A stretch of DNA of 64,000 bases from CAZFER01 sp964517495 (lineage in GTDB: Bacteria > Hinthialibacterota > Hinthialibacteria > Hinthialibacterales > Hinthialibacteraceae). Each line of letters begins with the position of its first letter. Position 1 is the stretch's first letter. The stretch is from NCBI GenBank assembly GCA_964517495.1, contig CAZFER010000030.1, forward strand, positions 7,031-71,030, given 5' to 3'. The notes beneath the pieces are model-generated. The model had not been told where the DNA came from. It saw only the letters and a list, made by a program, of their open reading frames with translations, and ran no database searches. Below are positions 54,981 through 63,950 of this stretch, one piece after another. Both the position numbers and the translations under genes were made by a program.

Positions 54981-57179
54981 ATGAACATGAGACTCATGAT
55001 ACTATCTTCCTTGGCTTTGACTCTTTTCATTACCGCCTCTCCACTGGCCTTGGAAAACCGTCCCATCATTGATTTGAATGGAACCTGGGAATTTGAACAG
55101 ACAGAAACCGCGTTTCCTCCTCAAACCTTTACCCGCACCATTCCTGTACCCGGCTTGATCTTTTTAGCTAAACCCAAGATCGAACAATATGACGCCTATT
55201 ATGAGGGTACATATGAACCAAAATACAATTGGTATCGCAATACATTTCACGTCCCCAAAAAATACAAAGACCTCAATGCGATCTTAACCATTCTGAAAAG
55301 CAAATACGTCACCCAAGCCTATCTCAATGGTTATGATTTGGGGCGGTCAATGGCTTGTTATACCCCTATTGATTTTCCTGCGACCCATGCAATCCAATAT
55401 GGTAAAGAAAATGAACTGCTTATTTGTGTGGGCGATCGTAACTGGCTTCCCAGCCAGGCCGCTGGCAGCACGGATAAAGAAAAAGTCACCTATTTCCCTG
55501 GAATTTGGGATAATGTATATCTTTCCTTCAACGGACCCTTCCGTATTCACCGGGCACTCGTACTCCCAAACGTGGAAGAAAAGAAGGTGGATGTCAAATT
55601 ATTGATTCGCAGTTTTTATCCCGCACAAATACAATATGGCGATCCCATGCAAGACACCTGTAACATCGATATTCGTATAGCAGAAACCGATGGGGATGAA
55701 ACAATTGCTGAAATAAAGAACCAAAAACTCGTAACCAAGCGGGATAACCTCACACAAACCACCATAGAAATCCCACTCACTGATTTTAAAACCTGGTCCC
55801 CTGAGCATCCGTTTCTTTACACTGCGAAAATTACGGTTAAAGAACAATCAGGCTCAACAAGCGATACAAAAAAACAAACCTTTGGTATGCGCGATTTTGG
55901 CCGTTCGGGTAAACATTTCACCCTGAATGGCGATAAACTCTATTTACGCGGCACCAACATCACGCTGCATCGCTTCTTTGAAGACCCGCATTGTGGTGCA
56001 TTACCGTGGAACAGGGAATGGGTAACCAAATTACTTAATGACATTCCAAAATCACTCGATTGGAATGCCATGCGAGTATGTGTGGGAATCGCGCCTTCAT
56101 TTTGGTATGACATAGCCGATGAAGCGGGACTATTATTGCAAAACGAATGGTTATACTGGCAAAATCACGGTTGGGATGAGCAAATCCGCACGGAATACAC
56201 TGACTGGGTATGGAGCGATGGCAACCACCCGAGTATCGCTATGTGGGATGCAATCAACGAAAACTGGGATGATTTTATTGGAAATGTGCTTATTCCCGAT
56301 TTAAAACAGTTGGATCCCACACGCATTTGGGATGCCGGTTATATGACCTCGGAACATATGATGCTTGATGAAATGGACGAGCCCCATCCCTATCAAGTTT
56401 ACGGAATGCGCGACAATTTTAACGAGTGGATGGATAAAAATCCCTACCCACTTGGTGACTTGCATCACCGAACCGACCGGCTACAGCGCCATATTGACAG
56501 CAGTGCAGCCCAATTGGTCAATGAATATGGCTGGATATGGCTATGGCGCAACGGCAAACCTGCCCATCTAACCGTCAACAATTATGCCTATTATTTAGGG
56601 GAAGACGCTACACCTCAGGAACGATGGACAATGCAGGCTTATTGGCTGCAATTGCAAACGGAATGGTTGCGCACCATTCGACCTTTAGCGGGATTACTGA
56701 GTTTTTGCTACCTGAGCGATAATTATGGCTTTACTGGCGATTGGTTTATTGGTGATATTGCCGATTTAAATGAAGGACCAACCTTAAAATGGTTTAAGCA
56801 TTGTTTCGCCCCCACCGCGGTCTTTATTGACCTGATCGATGAACGCTATACCAAACACCTTTCACCCCATACACCTGGATCAGATATTCAATTCAATCTG
56901 ATCGGTGTCAATGATGACCCACAAACCCGACAAGGGGAAATCACACTTCGTCTGCTTGACTCAGAGGGAAATGAGCAATTAAACCAAAATCATGAGATAT
57001 CCATACCAGAGTATGGCAAATGTTATGTGCCAGTTCAAATATCATTACCTGAACAGCGTGGTGGATATCTACTGTTGGCGGAATTTAAAGAGGACGGAAT
57101 AGACAAGCCCGTTATAAGCCGCCGCTATTTAAAAGTGGGAATGCTTGAGACTTATGAGTATTTTGATATAAATCCATAA
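54981..57179 (+). CDS. GH2-family glycoside hydrolase
   Basis: 732 residues with a signal peptide of about 24. It has the sugar-binding sandwich (FPPQTFTRTIPVPGL, WYRNTFHVPKKY), immunoglobulin-like middle (TWSPEHPFLYTAKITV), and TIM barrel. INENWDD carries the acid/base Glu and VNEYGW the nucleophile Glu of GH2. The family includes beta-galactosidases, glucuronidases and mannosidases; NEYGW alone does not settle specificity. It follows the S41 gene in a divergent arrangement and precedes a small cupin. Confidence 0.92.
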   Translation: MNMRLMILSSLALTLFITASPLALENRPIIDLNGTWEFEQTETAFPPQTFTRTIPVPGLIFLAKPKIEQYDAYYEGTYEPKYNWYRNTFHVPKKYKDLNAILTILKSKYVTQAYLNGYDLGRSMACYTPIDFPATHAIQYGKENELLICVGDRNWLPSQAAGSTDKEKVTYFPGIWDNVYLSFNGPFRIHRALVLPNVEEKKVDVKLLIRSFYPAQIQYGDPMQDTCNIDIRIAETDGDETIAEIKNQKLVTKRDNLTQTTIEIPLTDFKTWSPEHPFLYTAKITVKEQSGSTSDTKKQTFGMRDFGRSGKHFTLNGDKLYLRGTNITLHRFFEDPHCGALPWNREWVTKLLNDIPKSLDWNAMRVCVGIAPSFWYDIADEAGLLLQNEWLYWQNHGWDEQIRTEYTDWVWSDGNHPSIAMWDAINENWDDFIGNVLIPDLKQLDPTRIWDAGYMTSEHMMLDEMDEPHPYQVYGMRDNFNEWMDKNPYPLGDLHHRTDRLQRHIDSSAAQLVNEYGWIWLWRNGKPAHLTVNNYAYYLGEDATPQERWTMQAYWLQLQTEWLRTIRPLAGLLSFCYLSDNYGFTGDWFIGDIADLNEGPTLKWFKHCFAPTAVFIDLIDERYTKHLSPHTPGSDIQFNLIGVNDDPQTRQGEITLRLLDSEGNEQLNQNHEISIPEYGKCYVPVQISLPEQRGGYLLLAEFKEDGIDKPVISRRYLKVGMLETYEYFDINP

Positions 57180-57291
57180 ATCTCCATCTATCATTCCATG
57201 TATTAAATGCCACATAATAAACATGTTGAATTGTTTGCTTTGCTTATTTATTGTTTAATTAGAGGAATTATGAAATAAGGAGGATGTTTAT

Positions 57292-57576
57292 ATGAATGAA
57301 ATCAAAATCCGGGAAGCCACCCCTGAAAAATTAAAAACATTAAACATGGATGCCTGGAGTTCCTGGTCGTGTGAACCTTCCACCTTTGATTGGGAATACC
57401 CTGGTGACGAAACCGCCTATATACAAGAAGGCCGCGTTACCGTGAAACATAAAGGCGGCGAAACCGAAGTCAACGCAGGTGATCTGGTCACTTTTCCCAA
57501 AGGGATGAAATGCGTTTGGGTGGTTCATGAACCCATCCGCAAGGTCTATACATTCGATTCCGTTAATATTGACTAA
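57292..57576 (+). CDS. Small cupin (DUF861-like)
   Basis: 94 residues, one cupin barrel: FDWEYPGDETAYIQEGRVTV, KGGETEVNAGDLVTFPKGMK and CVWVVHEPIRKVYTF, matching the Cupin_3 group with a conserved WxxxP start. Single-domain members often bind metals or small molecules without a known reaction. AAGGAGG eight bases before ATG. It may be co-transcribed with the GH2 gene, but a weak promoter-like TTGAAT/TATTGT lies between. Confidence 0.9.
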   Translation: MNEIKIREATPEKLKTLNMDAWSSWSCEPSTFDWEYPGDETAYIQEGRVTVKHKGGETEVNAGDLVTFPKGMKCVWVVHEPIRKVYTFDSVNID

Positions 57577-57611
57577 GAACGAACTGTTCACCCTTTTCTT
57601 TTATTTGCTGG

Positions 57612-57640
57612 TTGATTTTTTGGTTGGAGCGAATTTTAAT
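57612..57640 (+). promoter_or_regulatory. Possible promoter of the pentapeptide-TIR gene
   Basis: TTGATT (57612-57617), a 17-base spacer and TTTAAT (57635-57640), 45 bases before the start. Confidence 0.4.
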
Positions 57641-57684
57641 CTCTGCGAAAGAAAAAGACGTTTTTTCGTGGAAGGACATTAATA

Positions 57685-58857
57685 ATGCCAAATGCCGAAC
57701 ATCTGGCCATGCTAAAGCGTGGGGTAAAAACTTGGAACGAGTGGCGCTCATCAAATCCGTATGTTACTCCGAATCTTCAAGGGGCCAAGTTAAGTTGGCT
57801 CAACCTGGCACAAGCTGATTTGAGCTGGTCTAATCTCGCGGGTGCTGATCTTCATGAAGCCGACTTGCGCAAGGCCAATCTCCACGAAGCCAACCTTCAT
57901 GAGGCCAACCTGGGAGGTGTATTTCTAAGTGACGCCTACCTAAGTCTTGCCGACCTCAGTGATACCGATATTTCTGGTGCCGATCTTTTAAAAGCCAATT
58001 TAAGTGGAGCGGATTTAAGTGAAGCCGATCTGCATTGGGCCAATCTCTCATGGGCCGATTTAAGTGGTGCTACATTAATTCGAGCTAATTTGAAAGAAGC
58101 GGATTTTCGTTCGGCCGATTTATGTGGCGCCGATCTGACTGAGGCTGATCTGAGCGATTCCTATCTTTGGAATACGAATTTTTGCTGGGCGATTCTTACG
58201 GATGCCAATCTTTCCACCTCTGCCCTGGCGGCTACCGTGTTTGGTTCCACCTCACTCATTAATGTGAAGGGGCTGGAAAGTTGCCTGCATACCGGCCCAA
58301 GTATTTTGGATATCCGGACTCTTCAAAAATCCGGAATGCTACCCCTGCCTTTTCTTCAGGGATGCGGCCTTTCCAAAGTGTTAATCAAAAAACTGCCATC
58401 TCTACTCAATCATCACGTTCAATATTCTTCCTGTTTCATTAGTTATTCCGCCAAAGATGAAGAATTCGCAATAAAATTACATGATGAATTGCAAGAAAAA
58501 GGAGTTCGATGCTGGTTTGCCCCGGAAGATATGAAGATTGGTGATCGAATCCGCAACGCCATCGATGACGCGCTCCTCACCCACGATAAATTGATTATTA
58601 TATTGTCTAATGCATCCGTCGACAGTGCCTGGCTATCGTTGGAGGTGGAAACCGCCTTTGAAGAGGAAGACCGGCATAATCAAAAAGTATTTTATCCTAT
58701 TATGCTGGATAACTCCCTTAATGATGTCCATGAACCCTGGGCCGATGAAATTCGTAATTCCCATCCTATCATTGATTTCAGCCAGTGGAGAAAAAGCGAA
58801 ACCGCTTTCCGGAAAGCTTTTCGAAATCTATTGGATCAATTGAAAGTCGAAGACTAA
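57685..58857 (+). CDS. Pentapeptide-repeat TIR-domain protein
   Basis: 390 residues. Residues 29-195 are tandem pentapeptides (A/S-D/N-L-x-x), forming a right-handed quadrilateral helix. A linker (196-245, TLQKSGMLPLPFLQGCGL) leads to a TIR domain at 248-388: CFISYSAKDEEFA, RCWFAPEDMKIGD, DKLIIILSNASVDSAWLSLE with Glu 320 at the position of the catalytic glutamate of TIR NADases. I recall this linker-plus-TIR layout as recurrent. Bacterial TIR proteins often hydrolyse NAD in antiphage or death responses; here the role is unproven. ATG 57685 follows GGAAGGA. It stands alone. Confidence 0.92.
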   Translation: MPNAEHLAMLKRGVKTWNEWRSSNPYVTPNLQGAKLSWLNLAQADLSWSNLAGADLHEADLRKANLHEANLHEANLGGVFLSDAYLSLADLSDTDISGADLLKANLSGADLSEADLHWANLSWADLSGATLIRANLKEADFRSADLCGADLTEADLSDSYLWNTNFCWAILTDANLSTSALAATVFGSTSLINVKGLESCLHTGPSILDIRTLQKSGMLPLPFLQGCGLSKVLIKKLPSLLNHHVQYSSCFISYSAKDEEFAIKLHDELQEKGVRCWFAPEDMKIGDRIRNAIDDALLTHDKLIIILSNASVDSAWLSLEVETAFEEEDRHNQKVFYPIMLDNSLNDVHEPWADEIRNSHPIIDFSQWRKSETAFRKAFRNLLDQLKVED

Positions 58858-58892
58858 ATCCTTTTACACCATGAAATAAAATTAGGCTATAA

Positions 58893-59510
58893 TTATAAAT
58901 AATCCGATGGGCCTTTGTTCCCTTCAAAATTATCACCTAAAATTCCTTTATCGCTGAGGATAATATCACCAATACTCTTTAATCCATTCGAAGGATCATA
59001 CGCCATCCAATCCATGAGACGCATGGGATGCCTGATGTACCAACGGTCCGGACCGGCACTGCGGACATAATAACGGGCTGTCGGGTCCGCCAATTCTGCC
59101 ATGCCACCGAGATTGTTTTCACGCCAATATTTTATATTATGATATTGATACGTCCCTACCCTTACGGCTTCACCGGCTGCACCGCTGCTATGTGGATTGA
59201 GTTCAGGTATGAAGGGATCCATAAACGCACTGGGTGAAATGAACGATACTGGAGTGGTGAGTTGCGACCAAACATGTAATGCATTGCCGTAATAATCCGG
59301 AATTTCCCTGGTATCCCGAATTTCCCGTCCATGATCCACGCTGTACATTTCAATGGCCGTTTGTATGCTGCGTAAATCGGCTTTCACCCGGCTGATTTTG
59401 GCACGAATCTGGGCGTTCAAAAAATTGGGGACCGCAATGGCTGCCAAAATCCCGATAATGGCTACCACGATTAAAAGTTCGATTAGTGTAAAGGCTTTCT
59501 TTTCCACCAT
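58893..59510 (-). CDS. Orphan type II pseudopilin-like protein 4
   Basis: 205 residues. VEKKAFTLIELLIVVAIIG is the prepilin start. LTTPVSFISPSAFMDPF and YDPSNGLKSIGDI repeat the signatures, and YYVRSAGPDRWY matches the third. GGGGAG precedes ATG 59510. The gene is convergent with the TIR gene, 35 bases apart, and has no secretion partners nearby. Confidence 0.9.
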   Translation of the reverse strand: MVEKKAFTLIELLIVVAIIGILAAIAVPNFLNAQIRAKISRVKADLRSIQTAIEMYSVDHGREIRDTREIPDYYGNALHVWSQLTTPVSFISPSAFMDPFIPELNPHSSGAAGEAVRVGTYQYHNIKYWRENNLGGMAELADPTARYYVRSAGPDRWYIRHPMRLMDWMAYDPSNGLKSIGDIILSDKGILGDNFEGNKGPSDYL

Positions 59511-59559
59511 AGTCTCCCCTAAGAAATCAATACAGTGATAAAATTTACTTTAATACGAA

Positions 59560-59588
59560 TATTCTCATATCCAAATAAATGAAGTCAA
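59560..59588 (-). promoter_or_regulatory. Possible promoter of pseudopilin 4
   Basis: On the minus strand TTGACT (59588-59583), a 17-base spacer and AGAATA (59565-59560). It is back-to-back with the promoter at 59646. Confidence 0.35.
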
Positions 59589-59645
59589 GTCGACAAAAGT
59601 TTCACATCTAAATAGAATCGCGAACAAAAAAACCAAAAAAAACTC

Positions 59646-59675
59646 TTGACATTTACTTTACCATCTTGATAAAAT
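59646..59675 (+). promoter_or_regulatory. Promoter of the HExxH gene
   Basis: TTGACA (59646-59651), an 18-base spacer and TAAAAT (59670-59675), about 320 bases before the start codon. Confidence 0.6.
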
Positions 59676-59998
59676 AAATAATAAATCGATTTGATCCTTT
59701 TTCAACTTCGCAGAACATCCTGCCCCAAAATAACCGGCCGGAATGCAGGTTGCATCATGGACAGAGAAAAGTCCATGTTTGTATTTGACAATTATTTTGC
59801 TTATCTCAATTCCATTTGCCGTGAATTTAATGTGTGAGAATTATGTTTACCATTTTTTAAACACATTCGATTTCATTAAATATGGTTTTATCAATAGGCG
59901 CAGCAGAAACGCATGAAGGACCAATTCCTCATAATCATCTTTCCATAAATTCTCACGGCAAATCCACAAATTAAATAATCAATAGGAGGTTATTTGCT
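59676..59998 (+). promoter_or_regulatory. Long structured 5' leader
   Basis: A non-coding leader of about 320 bases. CATGGAC/GTCCATG (59756-59777) is a perfect 7-bp hairpin. ATTTGCCGTGA (59814-59824) and TCACGGCAAAT (59953-59963) are an 11-base inverted pair able to close a 128-base loop. I do not recognise a known riboswitch. AGGAGG at 59984-59989 is the ribosome site. Confidence 0.45.
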
Positions 59999-61993
59999 AT
60001 GAATAATCAGAAAATGCCAATAATAACACAAATCATGAGTAATAAGAGAGGGTTTTTTATCGTTCTATTGCTCAGCATCGTACTCTTATTTACAGGTTCA
60101 GCCACGGCGAAAAAGATGTATACGTTTAAAGGAAACCTGAATGTTGAACTGACAGATGTAAAGTATACAGGAAATAAAGTAAAACCTTTAAAACGAGTTC
60201 AACTTCGTGTGGTGCGTGAGAAATCTCCCACAAAAGGCACCGTCGGTAAACATACCGTTACGAATGAGTATGGAGAATTCCAAATCAATCGGAAATTTGC
60301 CAAGGACCGTAATGGTATTTTACCAGGTGGAAAAAACCTGCGTTTTTTAATCCAAGCCCGTTTTCGAAATCCAAAACTCAAGGTTCGCAAAGGTGGCTGG
60401 TTAAAAAATAACTGGTTTACCATTGCAAAAGAGCAAGGCAAAGGTGGTGGCAACTTCAATTTAAAAACGTTAACGTTCAACAGGAACAGCGAAAAACATG
60501 ACCTGAATGATGACCTCGCAGGGAAACATGCGCAAATTTGGTGGGTCTATACCCGCATGCTCAACAAGTTGCAGAAAAATCAGGTGCCTTTGCAGAAGCG
60601 CATAACCGTAATATATCCCGACAAGCATGTCTATGGTATTGGTTCAGATCGTTCCTGGTTTATGCACAAAGTCCACCTCGATAAAACGTTGTTCGACGAT
60701 AAACCGGAATGGTGCACCAATACGATGATCCACGAATTGATGCATCAATGGGATATCGAACACATGACCGGGGAAAAATCCCTTAATTGTCTTATTGCCG
60801 TGCATCACAAATCCCCCCAAAAACCACTAAGTTCACGTTGTGCTGGATTCATGGAAGGTTTTGCGGAAGCATTTACTCTTAAATTCAGTAATATGTATTT
60901 TGGGGGGAAGAAATTTGAACCACTCAGCCATAAAACGCTCAGGAATGGAAACTTTCCATATATTCCACAATATAATATCACCAATAAAAACGAGGCGGAG
61001 CGATCTGATATTGGCTGGTTGAATTTCTTCACCTTTCTGTGGACCCAAACTGAAAGCCCGCATATCGGAGGAACAGCACCATCTTCAACATGCAATCTAA
61101 CAGACGTGTCAGTGTATGAAGTACTTAGAATGCTTCGGGATGAACGGCCCACCAAAGCCAAATGGCTTGTAATTGCACAAGCAAAATTCAAATGGTTTAC
61201 GGATATGTTAAAGCAGCGTTTCCAGAAATTTGATTCAACCGATGCCAAAGGCTACCAATTACTCGGTGATCCATCTCTTTCCGCAAAGCAAGTCTATGCC
61301 CAGACCTGCCCAAGTACTGGCCCTTCAAAACAACCCATCACCCCTGCTGCGATTGATTTTACCGGAACGTGGAATTCAAACTTCGGCAAACTGGACTTGT
61401 ACCAAATCAAAAATTATGTCATTGGAGACTATGCCGATGAAGGTATCATTCTTGGAAAACTGAACGGGAATTGTTTAACAGGTGTATTTACCAATGCGGA
61501 ACGCAATGGTGTTTTTCGGTTTAAGATAGAAGGGAAAAACAGTTTCAATGGACAATGGGCCTGGCACGGTGAAACTCCTAGTGGCAATTGGAATGGTTCA
61601 CGTTCTGATAGAGAAGTAAGACAACTTGATAACTTTACACGTGGAAGTTCAACCACCCAAGTGATTGATAATAATCGTGATGTCTATGATGGAATATACA
61701 ATTCATCCTTTGGAAAAGTGGAGTTGTTCTCCCGTGATCTATTTTTGATTGGTGATTATGGCGACAAAGGCATTATCGCTGGCATGTGGGATGGAAATTC
61801 ATTTGTTGGCAAGTTCACCAATGGTGATCGAACTGGTTGGTTTGAATTTGAATTCTTTTCCCGAAATGGTGAGTTTCGTGATGGATCATGGGGATGGATT
61901 GCGAGCAACAATAATGGCGATTGGTCGCTCAATAAATCCAAAAACCAAACTCCAAATATCGATAATATGACAGATGATATCAGTTGCCGCTAA
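59999..61993 (+). CDS. Secreted HExxH metallopeptidase with tandem C-terminal domains
   Basis: 664 residues; signal peptide about 37. Residues 40-165 form a carboxypeptidase-regulatory-like beta-sandwich. HELMHQWDIEH starts at residue 245, matching HExxH with a third His at metzincin spacing, though Asp replaces the usual Gly. FMEGFAEAF later gives an alternative gluzincin-type Glu ligand. Residues 453-540 and 562-655 are a duplicated beta module (FGKLDLYQIKNYVIGDY / FGKVELFSRDLFLIGDY) of unknown fold family, likely a surface- or glycan-binding pair. Cys ends the protein (DDISCR). It has its own promoter and long leader. Confidence 0.78.
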   Translation: MNNQKMPIITQIMSNKRGFFIVLLLSIVLLFTGSATAKKMYTFKGNLNVELTDVKYTGNKVKPLKRVQLRVVREKSPTKGTVGKHTVTNEYGEFQINRKFAKDRNGILPGGKNLRFLIQARFRNPKLKVRKGGWLKNNWFTIAKEQGKGGGNFNLKTLTFNRNSEKHDLNDDLAGKHAQIWWVYTRMLNKLQKNQVPLQKRITVIYPDKHVYGIGSDRSWFMHKVHLDKTLFDDKPEWCTNTMIHELMHQWDIEHMTGEKSLNCLIAVHHKSPQKPLSSRCAGFMEGFAEAFTLKFSNMYFGGKKFEPLSHKTLRNGNFPYIPQYNITNKNEAERSDIGWLNFFTFLWTQTESPHIGGTAPSSTCNLTDVSVYEVLRMLRDERPTKAKWLVIAQAKFKWFTDMLKQRFQKFDSTDAKGYQLLGDPSLSAKQVYAQTCPSTGPSKQPITPAAIDFTGTWNSNFGKLDLYQIKNYVIGDYADEGIILGKLNGNCLTGVFTNAERNGVFRFKIEGKNSFNGQWAWHGETPSGNWNGSRSDREVRQLDNFTRGSSTTQVIDNNRDVYDGIYNSSFGKVELFSRDLFLIGDYGDKGIIAGMWDGNSFVGKFTNGDRTGWFEFEFFSRNGEFRDGSWGWIASNNNGDWSLNKSKNQTPNIDNMTDDISCR

Positions 61994-62017
61994 TTCAATC
62001 ACTCATTATAAAGATCA

Positions 62018-62048
62018 AAGGGTGCGGCTTTATGGCCGCACCCTTGTT
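62018..62048. terminator. Bidirectional terminator
   Basis: AAGGGTGCGGC (62018-62028) pairs with GCCGCACCCTT (62035-62045) around TTTATG, then GTTT. It separates two convergent genes. Confidence 0.85.
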
Positions 62049-62062
62049 TCGATCATAAAAGC

Positions 62063-63778
62063 TTAGAACGATCCGTAAAACACCAAATGATCATATGTAC
62101 GCCGATCGGCCCGCTTCTTCTGATGTTCTTCCAACTCACCATGATATTCGCAATGGAAAAAGCGGCTGTCATAAATGGGTTGAGGCATTTTATCACTTTT
62201 ACCTTGCAAAGCGGCAGTAAGGTGTAAAAGAGTTAGTGGAACCTCATCCCCGGTTCGTGCATAAGAACGTCCAGGACGGGGAAATAAACCATTTTCTTTT
62301 TGAAACTTCAGCAAATTGTCAGCAATACGCTTAGCAAGCTCCAGTATGGCGCTATCATCAACCGCACGATGAATTTCAAGCAGAGCATAAATGAGTTGCC
62401 ATTCATCCGTATTGGTTTTGAGATTAAGAGCTCTTCCATTTCCTTTTGCTGTACCCAGATCACCTAATCCCTTGTGTTTACCGATTTCGCGAATCATATG
62501 CCAATGTTCTTTATCTTTCGAAAGACGATAAGCAAGGGCATATCCCCAAAAGAGCGAACCATTGGGGCCTCGAGGAGCAAATGATTCAGGCACATAGTAT
62601 CCGGTTTTGGCTTCCTGCCATTTCAATGGGGTACCATCGATCATCTTGGCGATGAATTTTCCTGTCGCTGGATCATAACACTGTTTCGCGTAGATCTTCA
62701 AATCGTCCAAGGCCCAATCAATAAGTTCCTTCCCAACCTTGGCGTAATCCCCACCGGCTTGAATGAGGGTTTCTCCCCCCTGTATTTGAGTCAAGGGATT
62801 GTTATGATAACGACAGGTTTGATGGTATGAAGCCACAATCTGGGCTTCATTAATGTTGGGATGAACATGTCCCAACGCATCCTGCGCACGGTCATGCTCG
62901 CGGTAACTAAGTTGCCCGCCACATAAGCCGGTTTCTGGATGTTTCCCCTCTTGCCACCGGTAAGCCAGCCGCCGAGTCCAATGCAGAGCATCTTTGTTCT
63001 TATCCAACACCGCCAATTGAACACCGCTATGCATCAATGGAGGAGTGACATTGGCGAACGACAAATTACTGCCTTTTGCAGGAAATGGTACAGATATGGA
63101 ATCGTTGAATGAGTGATCCCATTTAGGTTCGGCAGGTTTTGTGCCGCTGGCGTGGCGATTGTAATCCAATCGGCTCCAATCGAGGATATGGCCACCCCAA
63201 ATCGCTTCCATCAATTGGCGCGTGGATTCAGGATCGACCTGCCACATAAAGCGGTAATAGGGCTGGTGGCCTTTGACTTCATGAATCAAATCATCATATT
63301 GTCCAACTGGTTTTTCTTGTTTTAAATCCCACGCCGTATGACCGCCCCAATAAAGTAAGCCGTTGGGAGCTTGTAAATGGTTGAACGTGAAACGTGTGGC
63401 CTTCTTGGCGGCCTTTCGATAGCTATCCTCACCAGTCAAAACCGTCAAACCATCCAACAAACGAAATAGCGGCTGCTGGCTGGCCACATTGCAAAGCACC
63501 CACGATTCCCCATCTTTCTTCCATATTGCTGGTTCAAGCGTATCGGCATGCAATCCATCCACAAACAAAGGGGTATGCTTATCACCATAAGTATCCCGTC
63601 CATGCTTAATAACGGTATCAGCGAAGGCTTGTACTGCATTCATATATCTTTCTGCATTAGATGACGATGCCTGAGTGGCAGGAGTTTGTCTCCCAAAAAG
63701 AAAACCAATGCATACCATAAACAGGATAAGTGAATTTATCTTTTTCTTCTTATTAATCGAGTTAAAATCGGTCCGCAT
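62063..63778 (-). CDS. Secreted (alpha/alpha) toroid protein, pectate-lyase-like
   Basis: 571 residues with a signal peptide. Almost all helical, with periodic Trp/Tyr/His motifs (HTAWDLKQEKPVGQ, YYRFMWQVDPES, GGHILDWSRLDYN, FFHCEYHGE), as in (alpha/alpha)-barrel polysaccharide lyases and related hydrolases; bacterial pectate-lyase annotation is common for this kind. No catalytic dyad is certain. ATG 63778 is preferred to TTG 63784 because AAAGGGG lies upstream. Substrate unknown. Confidence 0.72.
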   Translation of the reverse strand: MRTDFNSINKKKKINSLILFMVCIGFLFGRQTPATQASSSNAERYMNAVQAFADTVIKHGRDTYGDKHTPLFVDGLHADTLEPAIWKKDGESWVLCNVASQQPLFRLLDGLTVLTGEDSYRKAAKKATRFTFNHLQAPNGLLYWGGHTAWDLKQEKPVGQYDDLIHEVKGHQPYYRFMWQVDPESTRQLMEAIWGGHILDWSRLDYNRHASGTKPAEPKWDHSFNDSISVPFPAKGSNLSFANVTPPLMHSGVQLAVLDKNKDALHWTRRLAYRWQEGKHPETGLCGGQLSYREHDRAQDALGHVHPNINEAQIVASYHQTCRYHNNPLTQIQGGETLIQAGGDYAKVGKELIDWALDDLKIYAKQCYDPATGKFIAKMIDGTPLKWQEAKTGYYVPESFAPRGPNGSLFWGYALAYRLSKDKEHWHMIREIGKHKGLGDLGTAKGNGRALNLKTNTDEWQLIYALLEIHRAVDDSAILELAKRIADNLLKFQKENGLFPRPGRSYARTGDEVPLTLLHLTAALQGKSDKMPQPIYDSRFFHCEYHGELEEHQKKRADRRTYDHLVFYGSF

Positions 63779-63886
63779 AATCAATCCCCTTTCATACTTA
63801 AACCTTTAGTTCATTCTAATGTAAACCATCAAACAGCTTTGAACAATATCAATGGATGTATTCTGTTTATGACTTACTTGCAAACA

Positions 63887-63950
63887 GGGAGGGCGAGGCT
63901 CCCACCGAGCCGTTCCGCGTACAACGGCTCATCAGGAGATTCACCCTCCC
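63887..63950. repeat. Family B 64-bp element, inverted
   Basis: Reverse-complement relative of 13171-13234: same length, GATGAGCCGTTGTACG core and GGGAGCCTCGCCCTCCC end. The last 220 bases of the window hold this and no gene. Confidence 0.75.

Noticed and set aside
57292..58857. Cupin plus pentapeptide-TIR as a two-gene defence system
   Set aside because: The TIR gene seems to have its own promoter and the cupin is a common metabolic type; no evidence of a functional link.
59676..59998. Known riboswitch in the long leader
   Set aside because: The hairpins do not show the conserved core of a class I can recognise.
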